From: Urophycis tenuis
Taxonomy: Eukaryota; Chordata; Actinopteri; Gadiformes; Phycidae
Assembly (NCBI GenBank): GCA_036785325.1
Contig: JAXIVH010000128.1
Coordinates: forward strand, 224,607 to 288,606
Direction: 5' to 3'
Length of the DNA: 64,000 bases
Positions 53,827 to 63,239 of the stretch are shown piece by piece. The position numbers and the translations under genes are program-made. Under the pieces are notes generated by a model. It was not told the DNA's origin and searched no databases. It was given only the letters and a program-made list of their open reading frames with translations. How positions within the stretch are numbered: the first letter of the stretch is position 1; each line of letters opens with the position of its first letter.

Positions 53827-55365
53827 TCAGGCCGCTCTCTTCTTTTTCCTGGCCTGGCTGTAGGTGGCTTGCGCGGGCTGTGCCGGCGGCGTCGCAACCG
53901 GGGCCGAGGATTTCTTTGGCCAGCTGGGCCGACTGCTTGGCAGAGGGGCCGGAGCGGGCTGAGGTTTCGGCTGTCTGGGGATCTTAAATTGCGAACCCTG
54001 GGGACCAGCCTGTGGGAAACTTTTCCGCTGCGCAGGGGGAGAGGGAGCCGGGGGTTTCCGAGGGAGGCAAAGCCGGAGAGCTTCGTCCTCCTTCTTTTTG
54101 GCTTCGCATCGACGTTGCATAGAATCCAATGCGGAGCCAAAAATCCCCCCCGGGACAATTGGCATGTCAAGGACGTCGTCCCTCTCCCGGTCCAACAGGT
54201 TGGCGAGGTTGAGCCACCTCGCTCGCTCCTGCAGGACCATATTCCCCAGCGCTTTTCCCGTGGCCCGGACCGCGCAGCGCTGGACACGGAGACACATATC
54301 GGTGATAACCGGTATCTCCTCCCACGTCGCTGGGTCCTGAGCTTGCCCAAAATCCTCACACAGCTCAGCCTGGTATGCCGTGAGCAGTGAGAGGACGTTG
54401 AGCGCTCTGGCCGAGAGCGCTACCGCCTTGTATGCCTTCTCAGTCATAGTTGACTGAAAACGGTCATACTTAGACGGCAGGCTGGGACTCCTGGAGGACA
54501 CAGTCGACAGCCGCGGGTGGAGGTGCGCTGCGACTAATGGCTCCATCGGAGGCATGCGGAGCAGGCCCAGGCTCTCCATCGCCTCGCAATCGAGGGACGA
54601 GGCACCGGGAATCGGGCTCCTGCTGCTGTAAGGGCGGTCGCTCCATGAGCGCACCACCTCATCCAGCAGCTCAGGGAAGACGGGGAGAAGCTGCTTCGAC
54701 GCGCTCCTGGCCAGGGGCAATTTCTTCCCCTCGTAGCGAGATCTGGTGGTCTCCGCTACGACGACGGGCCAGGGGATGTCCAGCCGGGCAGCCGCGCGCT
54801 TGCACACGTCGAGCATGTCCATGCTGGGGAGGGGAGAAACTGGTGTGCTTCCCTTATCTCCATCCCGAGAGGCGACAGAGGCCGAGGGCTGTGCAGCCCG
54901 GGCCAGAGCTATGAAGATGTCGTCCTCGTCGTCCTCCTCTGATATGAGGGGTTCCGAGGTGGCATCTTCATCGTCCCCATAGTCCAATTCCAGGACGTCT
55001 TCCTCCAGCGGGGGGTCCGCGGCTAGGCTGAGCTGGGAGCCCCAGCTAGCGCTAGCCTCCGGTACCGCCACCGCAACGACCCCCGTCTCTTCTCCATCTC
55101 CGACGGCGGCGCCGTCAGGAGAGAGATAGGGGTCCTGTCCAGACAGGCTAGCTTGGCGGGCTAGCCGTCTGCGGAGACTCTTGACCGTGAACACCGCACA
55201 ATGCTGGCATGAGCCGGGGACCTCGATAGCTAGCCGGGCGTGTTCCAGCCCCAGGCAGCCCGAGCAGACCTGGTGTGGATCTTTGCTCGATATCTTGTTC
55301 CCACAGCGGCAAGGACGGGCGGCAGAGTCTCCGAGCCCTCTGGTGTGAGGGGCTTTATCCTCCAT
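53827..55365 (-). CDS. DIRS Gag-like protein (ORF1)
   Basis: An intact frame of about 512 codons from MEDKAPHTRGLGDSAARPCR (ATG at 55363-55365). An upstream in-frame ATG at 55434 would add 23 residues. N-terminal cysteines (CRCGNKI...DPHQVCSGCLGLEHARLA...CQHCAVF) form a zinc-binding pattern typical of DIRS ORF1. An acidic stretch follows (ISEEDDEDDIF), then an alpha-rich middle (TEKAYKAVALSARALNVLSL), and a Pro/Lys-rich, basic C-terminus (PSWPKKSSAPVATPPAQPAQ...RKKKRAA). It presumably packages the element RNA. No stop or frameshift is seen. Confidence 0.85.
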   Translation of the reverse strand: MEDKAPHTRGLGDSAARPCRCGNKISSKDPHQVCSGCLGLEHARLAIEVPGSCQHCAVFTVKSLRRRLARQASLSGQDPYLSPDGAAVGDGEETGVVAVAVPEASASWGSQLSLAADPPLEEDVLELDYGDDEDATSEPLISEEDDEDDIFIALARAAQPSASVASRDGDKGSTPVSPLPSMDMLDVCKRAAARLDIPWPVVVAETTRSRYEGKKLPLARSASKQLLPVFPELLDEVVRSWSDRPYSSRSPIPGASSLDCEAMESLGLLRMPPMEPLVAAHLHPRLSTVSSRSPSLPSKYDRFQSTMTEKAYKAVALSARALNVLSLLTAYQAELCEDFGQAQDPATWEEIPVITDMCLRVQRCAVRATGKALGNMVLQERARWLNLANLLDRERDDVLDMPIVPGGIFGSALDSMQRRCEAKKKEDEALRLCLPRKPPAPSPPAQRKSFPQAGPQGSQFKIPRQPKPQPAPAPLPSSRPSWPKKSSAPVATPPAQPAQATYSQARKKKRAA

Positions 55366-55673
55366 TCCTCGCGAGCTGGTGTGCAAGCGGGGAGTTGAGG
55401 CAGTTAGCTGGTGTGCTAACTGTGGAAATTCCAAAAAAGCCGAGAAATTAACTGGTGTGTTAACACTCGGTTTTGCTCGAACAGCCGTGGTGGGGCGCCG
55501 AGAAAAGTACTATCCAAAACCACGAAGGGGCAAGGAAAGTACCGCTTATACGATCTGGTGTGATCGTCGAAGCATAAAAAATCGCTAAGGCTAATTAGCG
55601 CCCGGCGACAGAAGCTATATAAGATCTGTCTGTGGACAGTTAAACTAATTTAGCCTAAGACGCGAGATACGCT

Positions 55674-55873
55674 CCGAGTGAGAAGAGGTGTTTTTTTTGA
55701 ATGACGTGATGCCGTCCGCATGAGTTATTTAAGGTAGGTGGGACTACCTGGTGCGGACGGGCACGTTTCACCAGCCAATCGGGATTGGCGTAATGAGATA
55801 AATGCTTCTGAGGTATGCAGCGGGGGCGTGCATCCCATAGTGAGACATCGAAACGAATATTATGAAAGAGAAC
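55674..55873. repeat. DIRS right terminal repeat
   Basis: The inverted copy of 50076-50250, plus a unique outer end GAAACGAATATTATGAAAGA followed by GAAC. The gag-side leader lies between it and the gag start (55366-55673). Over the shared part the two repeats are nearly identical. One difference is a T-rich stretch at 55690-55699, against AAGATAAG at the left. Confidence 0.93.
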
Positions 55874-56096
55874 CCCTCTACTACCTTTTCTATATGTCCC
55901 TCTGCATATTTGCAAACCAGAGGTACAAGGTTAAGTTACATTTCGGGTTAATATCCCAGCACTGCCTTTTCATTCCAGCCACCTCGTCACTATCAGAGTA
56001 TATTATCATTTCAATGTCTCTTCCTGCCATGGCGTATGATAAGACACATCCGTACCCCGCCCCAACAACTGCCACACGCACAACACGCATACTTAC
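55874..56096. other. Intron of SLAM-like gene flanking the DIRS insertion
   Basis: CCCTCTACTACCTTTTCTAT onwards matches 47907-48060 in the duplicated unit (about 90% identity) and is host intron. Confidence 0.85.
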
Positions 56097-56390
56097 TGGC
56101 GACTTGAACGTTGTGAGTCTTGATGAGTCCGTTATTCGTCTCCAAAGAGAACTCTCCACTATCAGCCAAAGTGAAATTATTGATGTCCAATTGCAGGCTT
56201 GTCGTATTCAACTGTGCGCGGTCTCTGAACCCCCCAAAGTAAGTCGGTGGACTCCCTTCACTCCAGTCTACCACCAGCTTGGTGCCGTGTTTCCACCTGA
56301 TGCTTTTGACTGGTTTGGGATCAGAGGAAACGTCTGGCGCCAGGACCAGCGTTTCACCCACTTTGACATATTTTATTGTATCTTCTTGAG
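56097..56390 (-). CDS. Ig V-type exon of SLAM/CD2-family-like receptor
   Basis: A 294-base exon, phase 1-1, between acceptor TTTTTCTGTTGTAG and donor GTAAGT. It encodes AQEDTIKYVKVGETLVLAPD, SIRWKHGTKLVVDW, and FRDRAQLNTTSLQLDINNFT, then LADSGEFSLETNNG. The LxxxxTLADSGxFxL motif and central Trp are V-set hallmarks. The usual intradomain cysteine pair is missing, as in CD2/CD48/CD244-type V domains. One N-glycosylation site is seen (NNFT), with NTTS nearby. This N-terminal domain carries the ligand-binding face in the family. Confidence 0.88.
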
Positions 56391-56500
56391 CTACAACAGA
56401 AAAACGTTGGTGATTAAAAATTGCGTAACATTTCACAGCCTTCCTCACGTCGTGTGAGGAGTGAGGCGCGGTTCATGTGAGATAAAACACAACAACCTAC

Positions 56501-56555
56501 CGAGTAGCACTCCCAGGACGGCCCACAGCGAGAGGAGAACACCACAGAACTTCAT
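56501..56555 (-). CDS. Signal-peptide exon of SLAM/CD2-family-like receptor
   Basis: The ATG at 56553-56555 (context AAGACATGA) opens MKFCGVLLSLWAVLGVLL, a typical signal peptide with a hydrophobic core. It stops in phase 1 at a GTAGGT donor and joins the V exon at 56390. The next codon becomes Ala, then QEDTIKY, giving a plausible cleavage site. The promoter should lie just above 56556. Confidence 0.85.
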
Positions 56556-57035
56556 GTCTTAACCAGACGCACAATATTAAACACAGCCAATATACTAACA
56601 CTAACACATTACCAAGATGTTCAACCACCCAGTTTCCTCGAAATTACAAAATGACTGCAGTCAGTTCCGCATTATTACTAACCCTAAACCCGAAAGTAAT
56701 TACTCCTCATCATTTCCTCACAGCACGGTTGAGGAACGACGTAAGTTTCGTCATTGACGGAGGGTGGTCCAATCAACTGCTTGTTTGCAGGCGCTCAATA
56801 ATTAGGGCACGGCGCAATCGCACCGAGCACTATAATGTTATCCTGTGGATTTTTTTGTAAATGTTCGGCAGCTTTAAATGTCGCTTTGTTTAAGTCGTTA
56901 CCTCATAGGAGTCGAGGTCATCAGTATGACAGAGATATAAACACATATATGCATATACATATACATATAGGCCTGCATACTAGTCGATAGTCAGCACTCA
57001 AAGCCCGGACAGCACCCTATCATTCTGGTAACCCT
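56556..57035. promoter_or_regulatory. Putative promoter/upstream region of SLAM-like gene
   Basis: The region upstream of the start codon has no transposon until 57036. No TATA box at a fixed distance was recognised, so the promoter position is only inferred from gene orientation. It contains a 6-bp-unit ATATAC repeat near 56944-56968. Confidence 0.3.
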
Positions 57036-57139
57036 ACTGAGTGCAAAATAGCCCGTTAAGCAAATCCATTAAATTGGCCAAGAGACAGTACAGAGAAAAA
57101 GTGGAGTCATATTACACAGGATCCAACACCAGGGATATG
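57036..57139 (+). pseudogene. LINE ORF2 fragment, left half
   Basis: Encodes LKSIKLAKRQYREKVESYYT, then GSNTRDM, a segment just upstream of the reverse transcriptase in fish LINEs. It continues at 57542 (WSGLRTITDYKG) once the 57140-57536 element is skipped. Confidence 0.75.
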
Positions 57140-57536
57140 TGTCACGGATTGCTGTGGGGTAGGACCCAAGTGCAGAGAGGCGAGGCAGGCAGGAATACTT
57201 TTTGCGCTTTTAATTTTAAATAAAGCAAAGATACAGGAACACGGATGACAACTCACATGACCGGTGACGACACCAAACACTACGTACAACGACAAACGAC
57301 GAGACTCGGACAAACACTGAACAGAGGACAGGACTTAAATACACAGACTAATTACCAACCCAAGACAGGTGAGGGAACAAGACACAGGTGAACACGATGG
57401 GGCAATCAACCAGGAGGGAATCAGGACACTGGGGGAAACACAGAGTAAACCAATGAAAACCAGACACAGACAGACCATGACAGGGGAAACAGAAAGCAAA
57501 CCAATCACAACGACAGAACAGACACAGATCATGACA
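57140..57536. mobile_element. 397-bp LTR-like element (solo LTR candidate) inserted in the LINE
   Basis: It starts TGTCACGGATTGCTG and ends GATCATGACA, so it has TG...CA termini. It is flanked by ATATG on both sides (57135-57139 and 57537-57541), a 5-bp target-site duplication. Skipping it restores a continuous LINE reading frame across GATATGTGGAGTGG. Length, termini and duplication fit a solo LTR. It has no coding capacity. An unrelated non-autonomous DNA element is less likely, because only 4-5 bases of the ends are inverted. Confidence 0.8.
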
Positions 57537-57541
57537 ATATG

Positions 57542-57910
57542 TGGAGTGGGCTAAGGACCATCACTGACTACAAAGGAGTCACACAGCAGAGGGGACCTCT
57601 GTCTGTCTTGCAGAGGAGCTGAACTCTTTCAATGCCTGGTTTGAGATCCTGACCCATCCTGGGTCAGTACCTCTGACCCACCAGGTCAGAGGTACTGTTA
57701 GACTGCTGCCCTATTCAGGTATCTGTCACAGATGTGTGCAAATCCTCCATTATCCCAGTCCCTAAGAAACCATCGGTGAGCTGTTTAAATGATTACCGCC
57801 CTGTCCCTCTGAAGCGCTTTGAGAGGTTAGTCTTAGACCACATTACATCCTGTCTGTCTACTGCATTAGCCCCACTCCAGTTTGCTTATAGGCATTGATT
57901 GGAATCTGGA
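57542..57910 (+). pseudogene. LINE ORF2 reverse-transcriptase fragment, right half
   Basis: Pieces read WSGLRTITDYKG, then SSIIPVPKKPSVSCLNDYRP (about 57747-57806), then VPLKRFERLVLDHITSCLST and LAPLQFAYRH (to about 57895). This is the beginning of a non-LTR reverse transcriptase of the type common in fish, with frameshifts and a small deletion. It is truncated before the FxDD active site. Confidence 0.8.
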
Positions 57911-58784
57911 TTGAAGGCCTTTTAGCCCAGGATGCGATATTAGACAGGATGGGCAAATAATTCAGTTGATTTCCACTTACATAGTGTGTACATTGTAAAC
58001 ATGAGTTTTAAAAGCATACTGGTGGCCATAGATATTGTGTGACCAGAATAATTGTGAGCGATTCCTTATCCCTGTACTAACTTTCAGAATATTTCTCTGC
58101 ATCACTGTAAAACCATGAGTCACTGCTGACTACCAGTGTCACAGAGGACCTGCCTTTCAATGTCATCGACTGGACAGAGTGAGATGCTACTTATTATGAA
58201 CCTGACATGCTAGATGATGGCTTGGAGGTGTAGTGGAGGATAAACGCAAGTGAACAGTTTACCCACCTCTGAAGTTTCAGAAAGAGTTTATCCACCTCAA
58301 TATAGTTTATGCACCAAATGCACTCTATGACCCATTAAGTACCACTATGATTGTTGTAAACAAACAGTAACCTTCACAATCATCAAATATGTTCTTAATG
58401 TCTTCTTTAAACATCCGGTAGCACATATCTTGGTCAACCTTACTGCAGTCCCAGAATTCATAGTTTACCCATCTCTTATTTTACCTCTACACCCCTGTGC
58501 TAGAAGGTCTATACCTTGTTTAGTTAATGATTGAAATGGTTAGGTGATTGTCAGTATGTGAAAATGCAATTTGGATGCATTCTAGTTGGCTGTCCGCAAG
58601 ACATGAATCAGACAAAGTACAGTATGGAGTAGTGGCCAATTTATTATGCGATAAACAGGCACATGCAAACCATACATGAATTGCAATGTATTTGTTTTGA
58701 AAAAAAAAAGAATAAATAAACATGCATTATGGTAACAGATTTACATTACCAAACAGTTCTATGACAAGGCCCCCATTGATGTTG
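57911..58784. other. Non-coding stretch between LINE pieces
   Basis: No protein similarity recognised. It may be decayed LINE sequence or an unrelated insertion. Confidence 0.35.
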
Positions 58785-59207
58785 TACCCATTCTGTTGTA
58801 TTGCAGTAGAGCACTATTGCACCACCTGTACACTTTCTTATATTATATTACTATTACTCGCACTACTTGTACATTGTACATTGTTTACACTTTAAAAAAA
58901 TATATGTTTCTGCTACTGTTAGTAACCGTTTAATACCTCGAAGATCACTACCTCCATCTGCACTGTTTACTGTCACTTTATTAACTACCGTTAATTACCG
59001 TCACTTTAATAACTACTGCCACTTTTCATGTTTTTCAATTTCGCACTCTGCACCTTATTCTGCATTCCTGCATTTCTGCCCGCACCTTTATCGCTCATTT
59101 GCACTTCTGGTTAGAACGCCAACTGCATTTCGTTGTCCCTGTACTTGTACTCTGCACAATGACAATAAAGTTGAATCTAATCTAATCTAATCTAATCTAA
59201 TCTAATG
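58785..59207 (+). mobile_element. LINE 3' end with (TCTAA)n tail
   Basis: It ends GACAATAAAGTTGAATCTAA followed by four or five TCTAA units. It matches the minus-strand copies at 32905-33325 and 12548-12764. Its orientation equals that of the LINE ORF2 pieces at 57036-57910, so all may be parts of one rearranged LINE copy. Confidence 0.8.
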
Positions 59208-61099
59208 GAGGTCGATCGGTGGAAAGACAGAGTTTAGAACAGTTTTGCTATACACTGGCCCCTTTGAAGAAAACATTACCTAAGATAATGTATGATGTAT
59301 AATGCATTTCCTCCTGCTGCATACTGACTACATCACCATAAAACTTGAACTTTAAAACATTATGGACTAAAAAGCAAGGCGCAGCTCAAACTCTGCATTT
59401 TGCTCCTGCTGCATGTTGCCATTTATCTGCATAAACCAGGGGTTCTCAAACTTTAATAATGGGGACAGGGACCCCTCATGCAGTGATTGGGTCACCATTA
59501 CGGCCTCAGTGTCTGAGTACACTTTATTATGCCATTGACATAAAAGTACGGGCAGTTGCAACCAACACACCTATCAGTCACCTCTCAAGTCTTCTCTCTG
59601 TGCTTCGGAAGCACTTGCCTAATGCAAACCTTCCAAAGAATGTGGCCGCACTCTCCTCTCAACTCCAACTTGCACAGAAGTGCAGTCAAAATCTGGGGGC
59701 TCCAATCACTATTTTGGGGGCAGCGAATGGGGTCAGGGCAAGAATAGACTGTGGACAAGCCAATCCAAGCCATCAGATGCTAATGGGTACCTCTCAGACT
59801 TTGTCACAGATGCCCACGACTCCTACAACAGATGTGAGTGATGTGATCAAGAGGGTGTCTTGTAAACCATCACCTCAACTACACAGACAACAATTCTACC
59901 CTTGGCATCTGAACTACCAGAGGTAGCTGCTAGCCTTGTCATTAGACTGTGACTCTGGCTCTGCCTATGGACACCTGCCGGGCTCAGATAGCTGTTAGGG
60001 GCATATGTGGTGAAGATGCATCGTCACACAGCGTGTGGGTCCTGGGGCCATGACAGGGTTCCACACAGCCTGTGAAAGTGACAAACAGACAGACAAAACA
60101 AACAGAATTAACATGTGTGTGAATGGGTCTCCTGCTGCTACGTCATGTATGTGTATCTATATCTTGCAAACAGGATTTGTAATTCCATGAGCCAAGTCCT
60201 TCAATGTAATTCCATGCAAGCCAAATCACATGTCAAGCATTGACTATGCCGTAATTCATGTCTCGTAATAATTGGTTTTGAACACTTTTAACCGTGAATT
60301 AGCCTACCTAATCCTTTGGTCTTGCCCTGCAATACTCCATTACCCCTACCACCATCAACTTGACATCTTTCACCTAGCTGCTACAGTTCAACACAGATCA
60401 GGTATGTATCATGCAGCTTTAATTCATTTTCCTTAATCTTAATAACTGTTACATGTATGACACAGAGAGAGAGAGAGCTCGAGAAAGTTAGCAAGAGAGA
60501 GAATATTTGTACGTAACAATAGCAATAGCCACGCGCTTCTTATAAGAATAAAAATCTGTTATTGTTAACTACCTGACTGCCCAGCCATGATTGTTTTCTG
60601 ACTGCCATAGCGAGTCATATCAACTTTTAATTTTGATCCACATTCAGTCAAGGTAGGAACAGTATCGTAAAGCAGCAAGCAGCAATCATATTCTTGACTA
60701 CGTTAGCGTGATTCTGTTAGCTACCATAGACAGTAGTTAGCTACCTGTCCTTTAGCTAACATCTAGCACTATGGCGCTAGTTCGCCAGCCAGATAGCACT
60801 AGCTGCTAATATTCTCGACAACTTTTTTTATTAAGCATGGCCGACAGCAAAAACATCTTGTCTAAACGGTCGTTGCGATGACACGTTTAGAAAACACAGA
60901 CAGTGCAACGGCAAGGCTAGCACTAAATCCTCTTACCGCTGGCCTCGAAGCTGCTTCCACCATAACAGCAACAACACCACAAAGGGCCCATCATGGAAAT
61001 CAATCTGGTTCACACACACCTTGACTTCAGCAAGAATACTAAGAATGTGTGTGCTCAGCGTGTAGACCATAAGTGTTGTGAACTATCTCTGTCCTACAG
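59208..61099. other. Non-coding stretch, one unidentified open frame
   Basis: A 155-codon frame at 59459-59926 (PHAVIGSPLRPQCLSTLYYA...) is open but unrecognised, and I cannot call it a gene. A short GA repeat lies at about 60465-60482. Unassigned 5' exons of the DUF4806 gene may lie in the right part. Confidence 0.35.
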
Positions 61100-61290
61100 A
61101 CTGCGATCATCTGGAGGAGCTGAAGGCACAGGTGCGCCAAAATACCATTTTGTTACAGACCCTATCAAAGCGACAACCCGCTGAAAACAGACGCCACCGG
61201 TCAGAACAATTCAACTTCCCGATTAGAACCAACGAGGACCTTCAAAGAGTCGAAGAACTACTTGAAGACAAACACCAAAAGAAAGCCCTG
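61100..61290 (+). CDS. DUF4806-domain protein, upstream exon
   Basis: A 191-base exon between acceptor TCTGTCCTACAG and donor CTG followed by GTGGTT. It enters in phase 1 and leaves in phase 0. It encodes CDHLEELKAQVRQNTILLQT, a short coiled-coil-like stretch, then FNFPIRTNEDLQRVEELLED, the start of the DUF4806 domain (FPLxTxEDLxxxExxL). It joins the next exon at 61401 in phase 0. The function of DUF4806 proteins is not established. Many fish copies are lineage-specific and may be transposon-linked. Earlier exons were not found. Confidence 0.65.
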
Positions 61291-61400
61291 GTGGTTAATA
61301 ATTATCAACAATCTATAACTATAATCCCTATAATTATTAGCACCCCATGGGCCCTGATCCAAATGACCAGTTATTTTATTTTTTCTATTCTTATCTGTAG

Positions 61401-61565
61401 ACTGCCTTCCTCACAACCCTGGGGGGTTGCAACCCCTGGGATGTGGTAAGGAGAATGATGCACCACATCCTGGCGGATACCTTTACACTTAACTTTAACT
61501 GGCTGGGAAGAGGGGGGAGAAAAAAGCCTTTTGCCACCTACAAAATCACTGAGGTGATAAGAGGC
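61401..61565 (+). CDS. DUF4806-domain protein, core exon
   Basis: The exon starts after TTATCTGTAG in phase 0 and encodes TAFLTTLGGCNPWDVVRRMM, HHILADTFTLNFNWLGRGG and KKPFATYKITEVIRG, the core of DUF4806 (VxxxMxxxLxxxxxxxxNWxGxxxKxxF). The end is uncertain. Donors are possible at GAG/GTGATA (61553) or GGC/GTGTAA (61565); otherwise the frame stops at 61569-61571. Confidence 0.65.
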
Positions 61566-61680
61566 GTGTAACCAAATCAATTAATTGCTGACATACTGTA
61601 TCATGTGAGTGTGCATCTTATGATCTTTGTATTGCTGTACTGCATCGCCAAGAGTTAAATAAAACTGTTACCTGTTCAGG

Positions 61681-61933
61681 TGCGTCGGCCCGGCACAATA
61701 TGACTGCAAGTGACTGTGAGGCAGTCATCAAAAACTGTCTAAAATACAGTGGGGACAGGAGTGGAGGGAGGAAGAGGAGAGCAGAGAGACTGCAGTGGGG
61801 TAAACACAGCCAAAGCTTCATGATCCTTCAGCTTCTAAGAAAATCAAGACAAAATGAATCATGCCATGCAGGTGTTGCAGTACATTACCTACTTGTGATA
61901 ATGTATGACTACCTCACTGGTTATTCTTTTTGA
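61681..61933 (+). CDS. Possible C-terminal exon of the DUF4806 gene
   Basis: After TACCTGTTCAG a frame reads RHNMTASDCEAVIKNCLKYS, then GDRSGGRKRRAERLQWGKHS. The A(V)xxWLxxAxDRxGGRxxR layout recalls the end of DUF4806 proteins. However, the phase needed (one base carried over) does not match either phase-0 donor of the preceding exon. The gene may therefore be frameshifted or decayed, or a different donor may be used. The tail after GKHS is probably not conserved. Confidence 0.4.
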
Positions 61934-63239
61934 ATAAAAAAGAAACTTGACGAACAATAACACATTATGATTAAAAAAAAAAGTAATTATTACTTAGTTG
62001 TTTTATGCCTGCCCTGGACTTTTTTTTTGTTATTTTTCAATTAAATAGGATATCCTATATGAACAAATCAGACAAGTATCATCAGGACTCTCTATGACTG
62101 GCTCTGCATTAGGAGCTAAAACACAGAAATTCCAGTCAACCGATTGAAAGGCTGGAGGGGCTTAGCCAATAGCAGTTTTTGTAATGTGTGCACCGATTTT
62201 TAAAGTGCTTCTTCAATTCATCATAAATGTATTAAACGTCCTTATCAAACCCCTTTCTAATCCCACCCCGAATCAATCCTTGACCTTTCTAAAAACATCA
62301 TTATTCCCCCTCAGACACATTCCATGACACGGAGGAAGGGGGAGACGCAAACACGCGTGCGCACGCACACACACACAGAGGAACACCGTTCAACAAGGTC
62401 ATTTTTAGTAAACGATCTTTACACTTATGCATTTCTCAATGCAGTTCTCAATACCTCTATTAATTGGTAAGGCCCTCATTGTACTACCAAAGAAGTGCCG
62501 AGGCGGGCTACTGACTTGTTAAATTAATTTCTATTTAACAGCATAGCCTACTGATAGCATTTTTTATGAGCATTGGCCAACGTGGCTTAGCCTAGCCTGC
62601 CTCTTCTGAGGGAAACATAAACTGTTAGGAATAATTACCTGTTAATTCTCGAGGAGTCGACTTTTCTCGACACTTGGCTTCTTCAATGCCGCGGCAAAAT
62701 TTCTGTAAAACAAATATTATCGCTGCCATCCAGAAAATAGACAGGCGGTTGTTCTACAACTGCCAAGTGTACGCCTGGAATGCCCACAGTTGCGCATGCA
62801 GGCTATTAATTAGGCCCGGGAAATGGACTGATTCCCATTTCCCACTGAAATCATTCCGGCACCACTGCCCTGTTGCAAGCACATCCGATAAACAAAAAGT
62901 AGGCCTAGACTCACTACATCTTAGCTTAATTGTTCAGCCCCATTTTTTGGTCACATATTGTATGCTCTGTGTGGTATGTTTTAAAGTCTATTAAGAGATG
63001 CAGACAAACTGCAGTCGATTGTCTGCCAATCTGTAGCCTAGCAGGCGCGTAGCCACTTAAGGGCCAACGTGGGCCAGTGCTTGACAGCTGGCCCACCCTA
63101 TCATGCGAGTCTTCGGCGCCTTCAACCACGCCCCTGACGAAACAAGTTGGGTGGCCAGTATAATTCGTACAAGCAATGTCATTGGAGAAGTCATGGCTCA
63201 AGGGGCCTGCCATAGGAGTGGCTGGTGTTTGGGCCTCAA
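61934..63239. other. Non-coding stretch
   Basis: A short CA run lies near 62362-62377. No gene or transposon recognised. Confidence 0.4.

Larger units (their letters stand above)
50031..55873 (-). mobile_element. DIRS tyrosine-recombinase retrotransposon (5.84 kb, nearly intact)
   Basis: Complete DIRS anatomy on the minus strand: inverted terminal repeats at both ends, gag (55365-53827), RT/RNase H/methyltransferase-like frame (53808-51442), tyrosine recombinase (about 51466-50417) and an internal complementary region (50272-50370) next to the recombinase end. Boundaries come from the paralogous empty site at about 47900-47911 (GTTAAAACCCATCTACTACC), compared with GTTAAAAC before and CCCTCTACTACC after the element. 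No target-site duplication is made. An AAC occurs at the left flank, the right end and the circle-type junction. It lies in the V-C2 intron of the SLAM-like gene, in the same orientation as the gene. Confidence 0.95.

Noticed and set aside
51312..54914. Many long open frames on the + strand across the DIRS element
   Set aside because: They are shadows of the GC-rich minus-strand gag, RT and recombinase genes and show no domain pattern of their own.
59459..59926. 155-codon open frame as a gene
   Set aside because: No recognisable family, no splice context and no start context worth noting. It is probably chance or decayed repeat.
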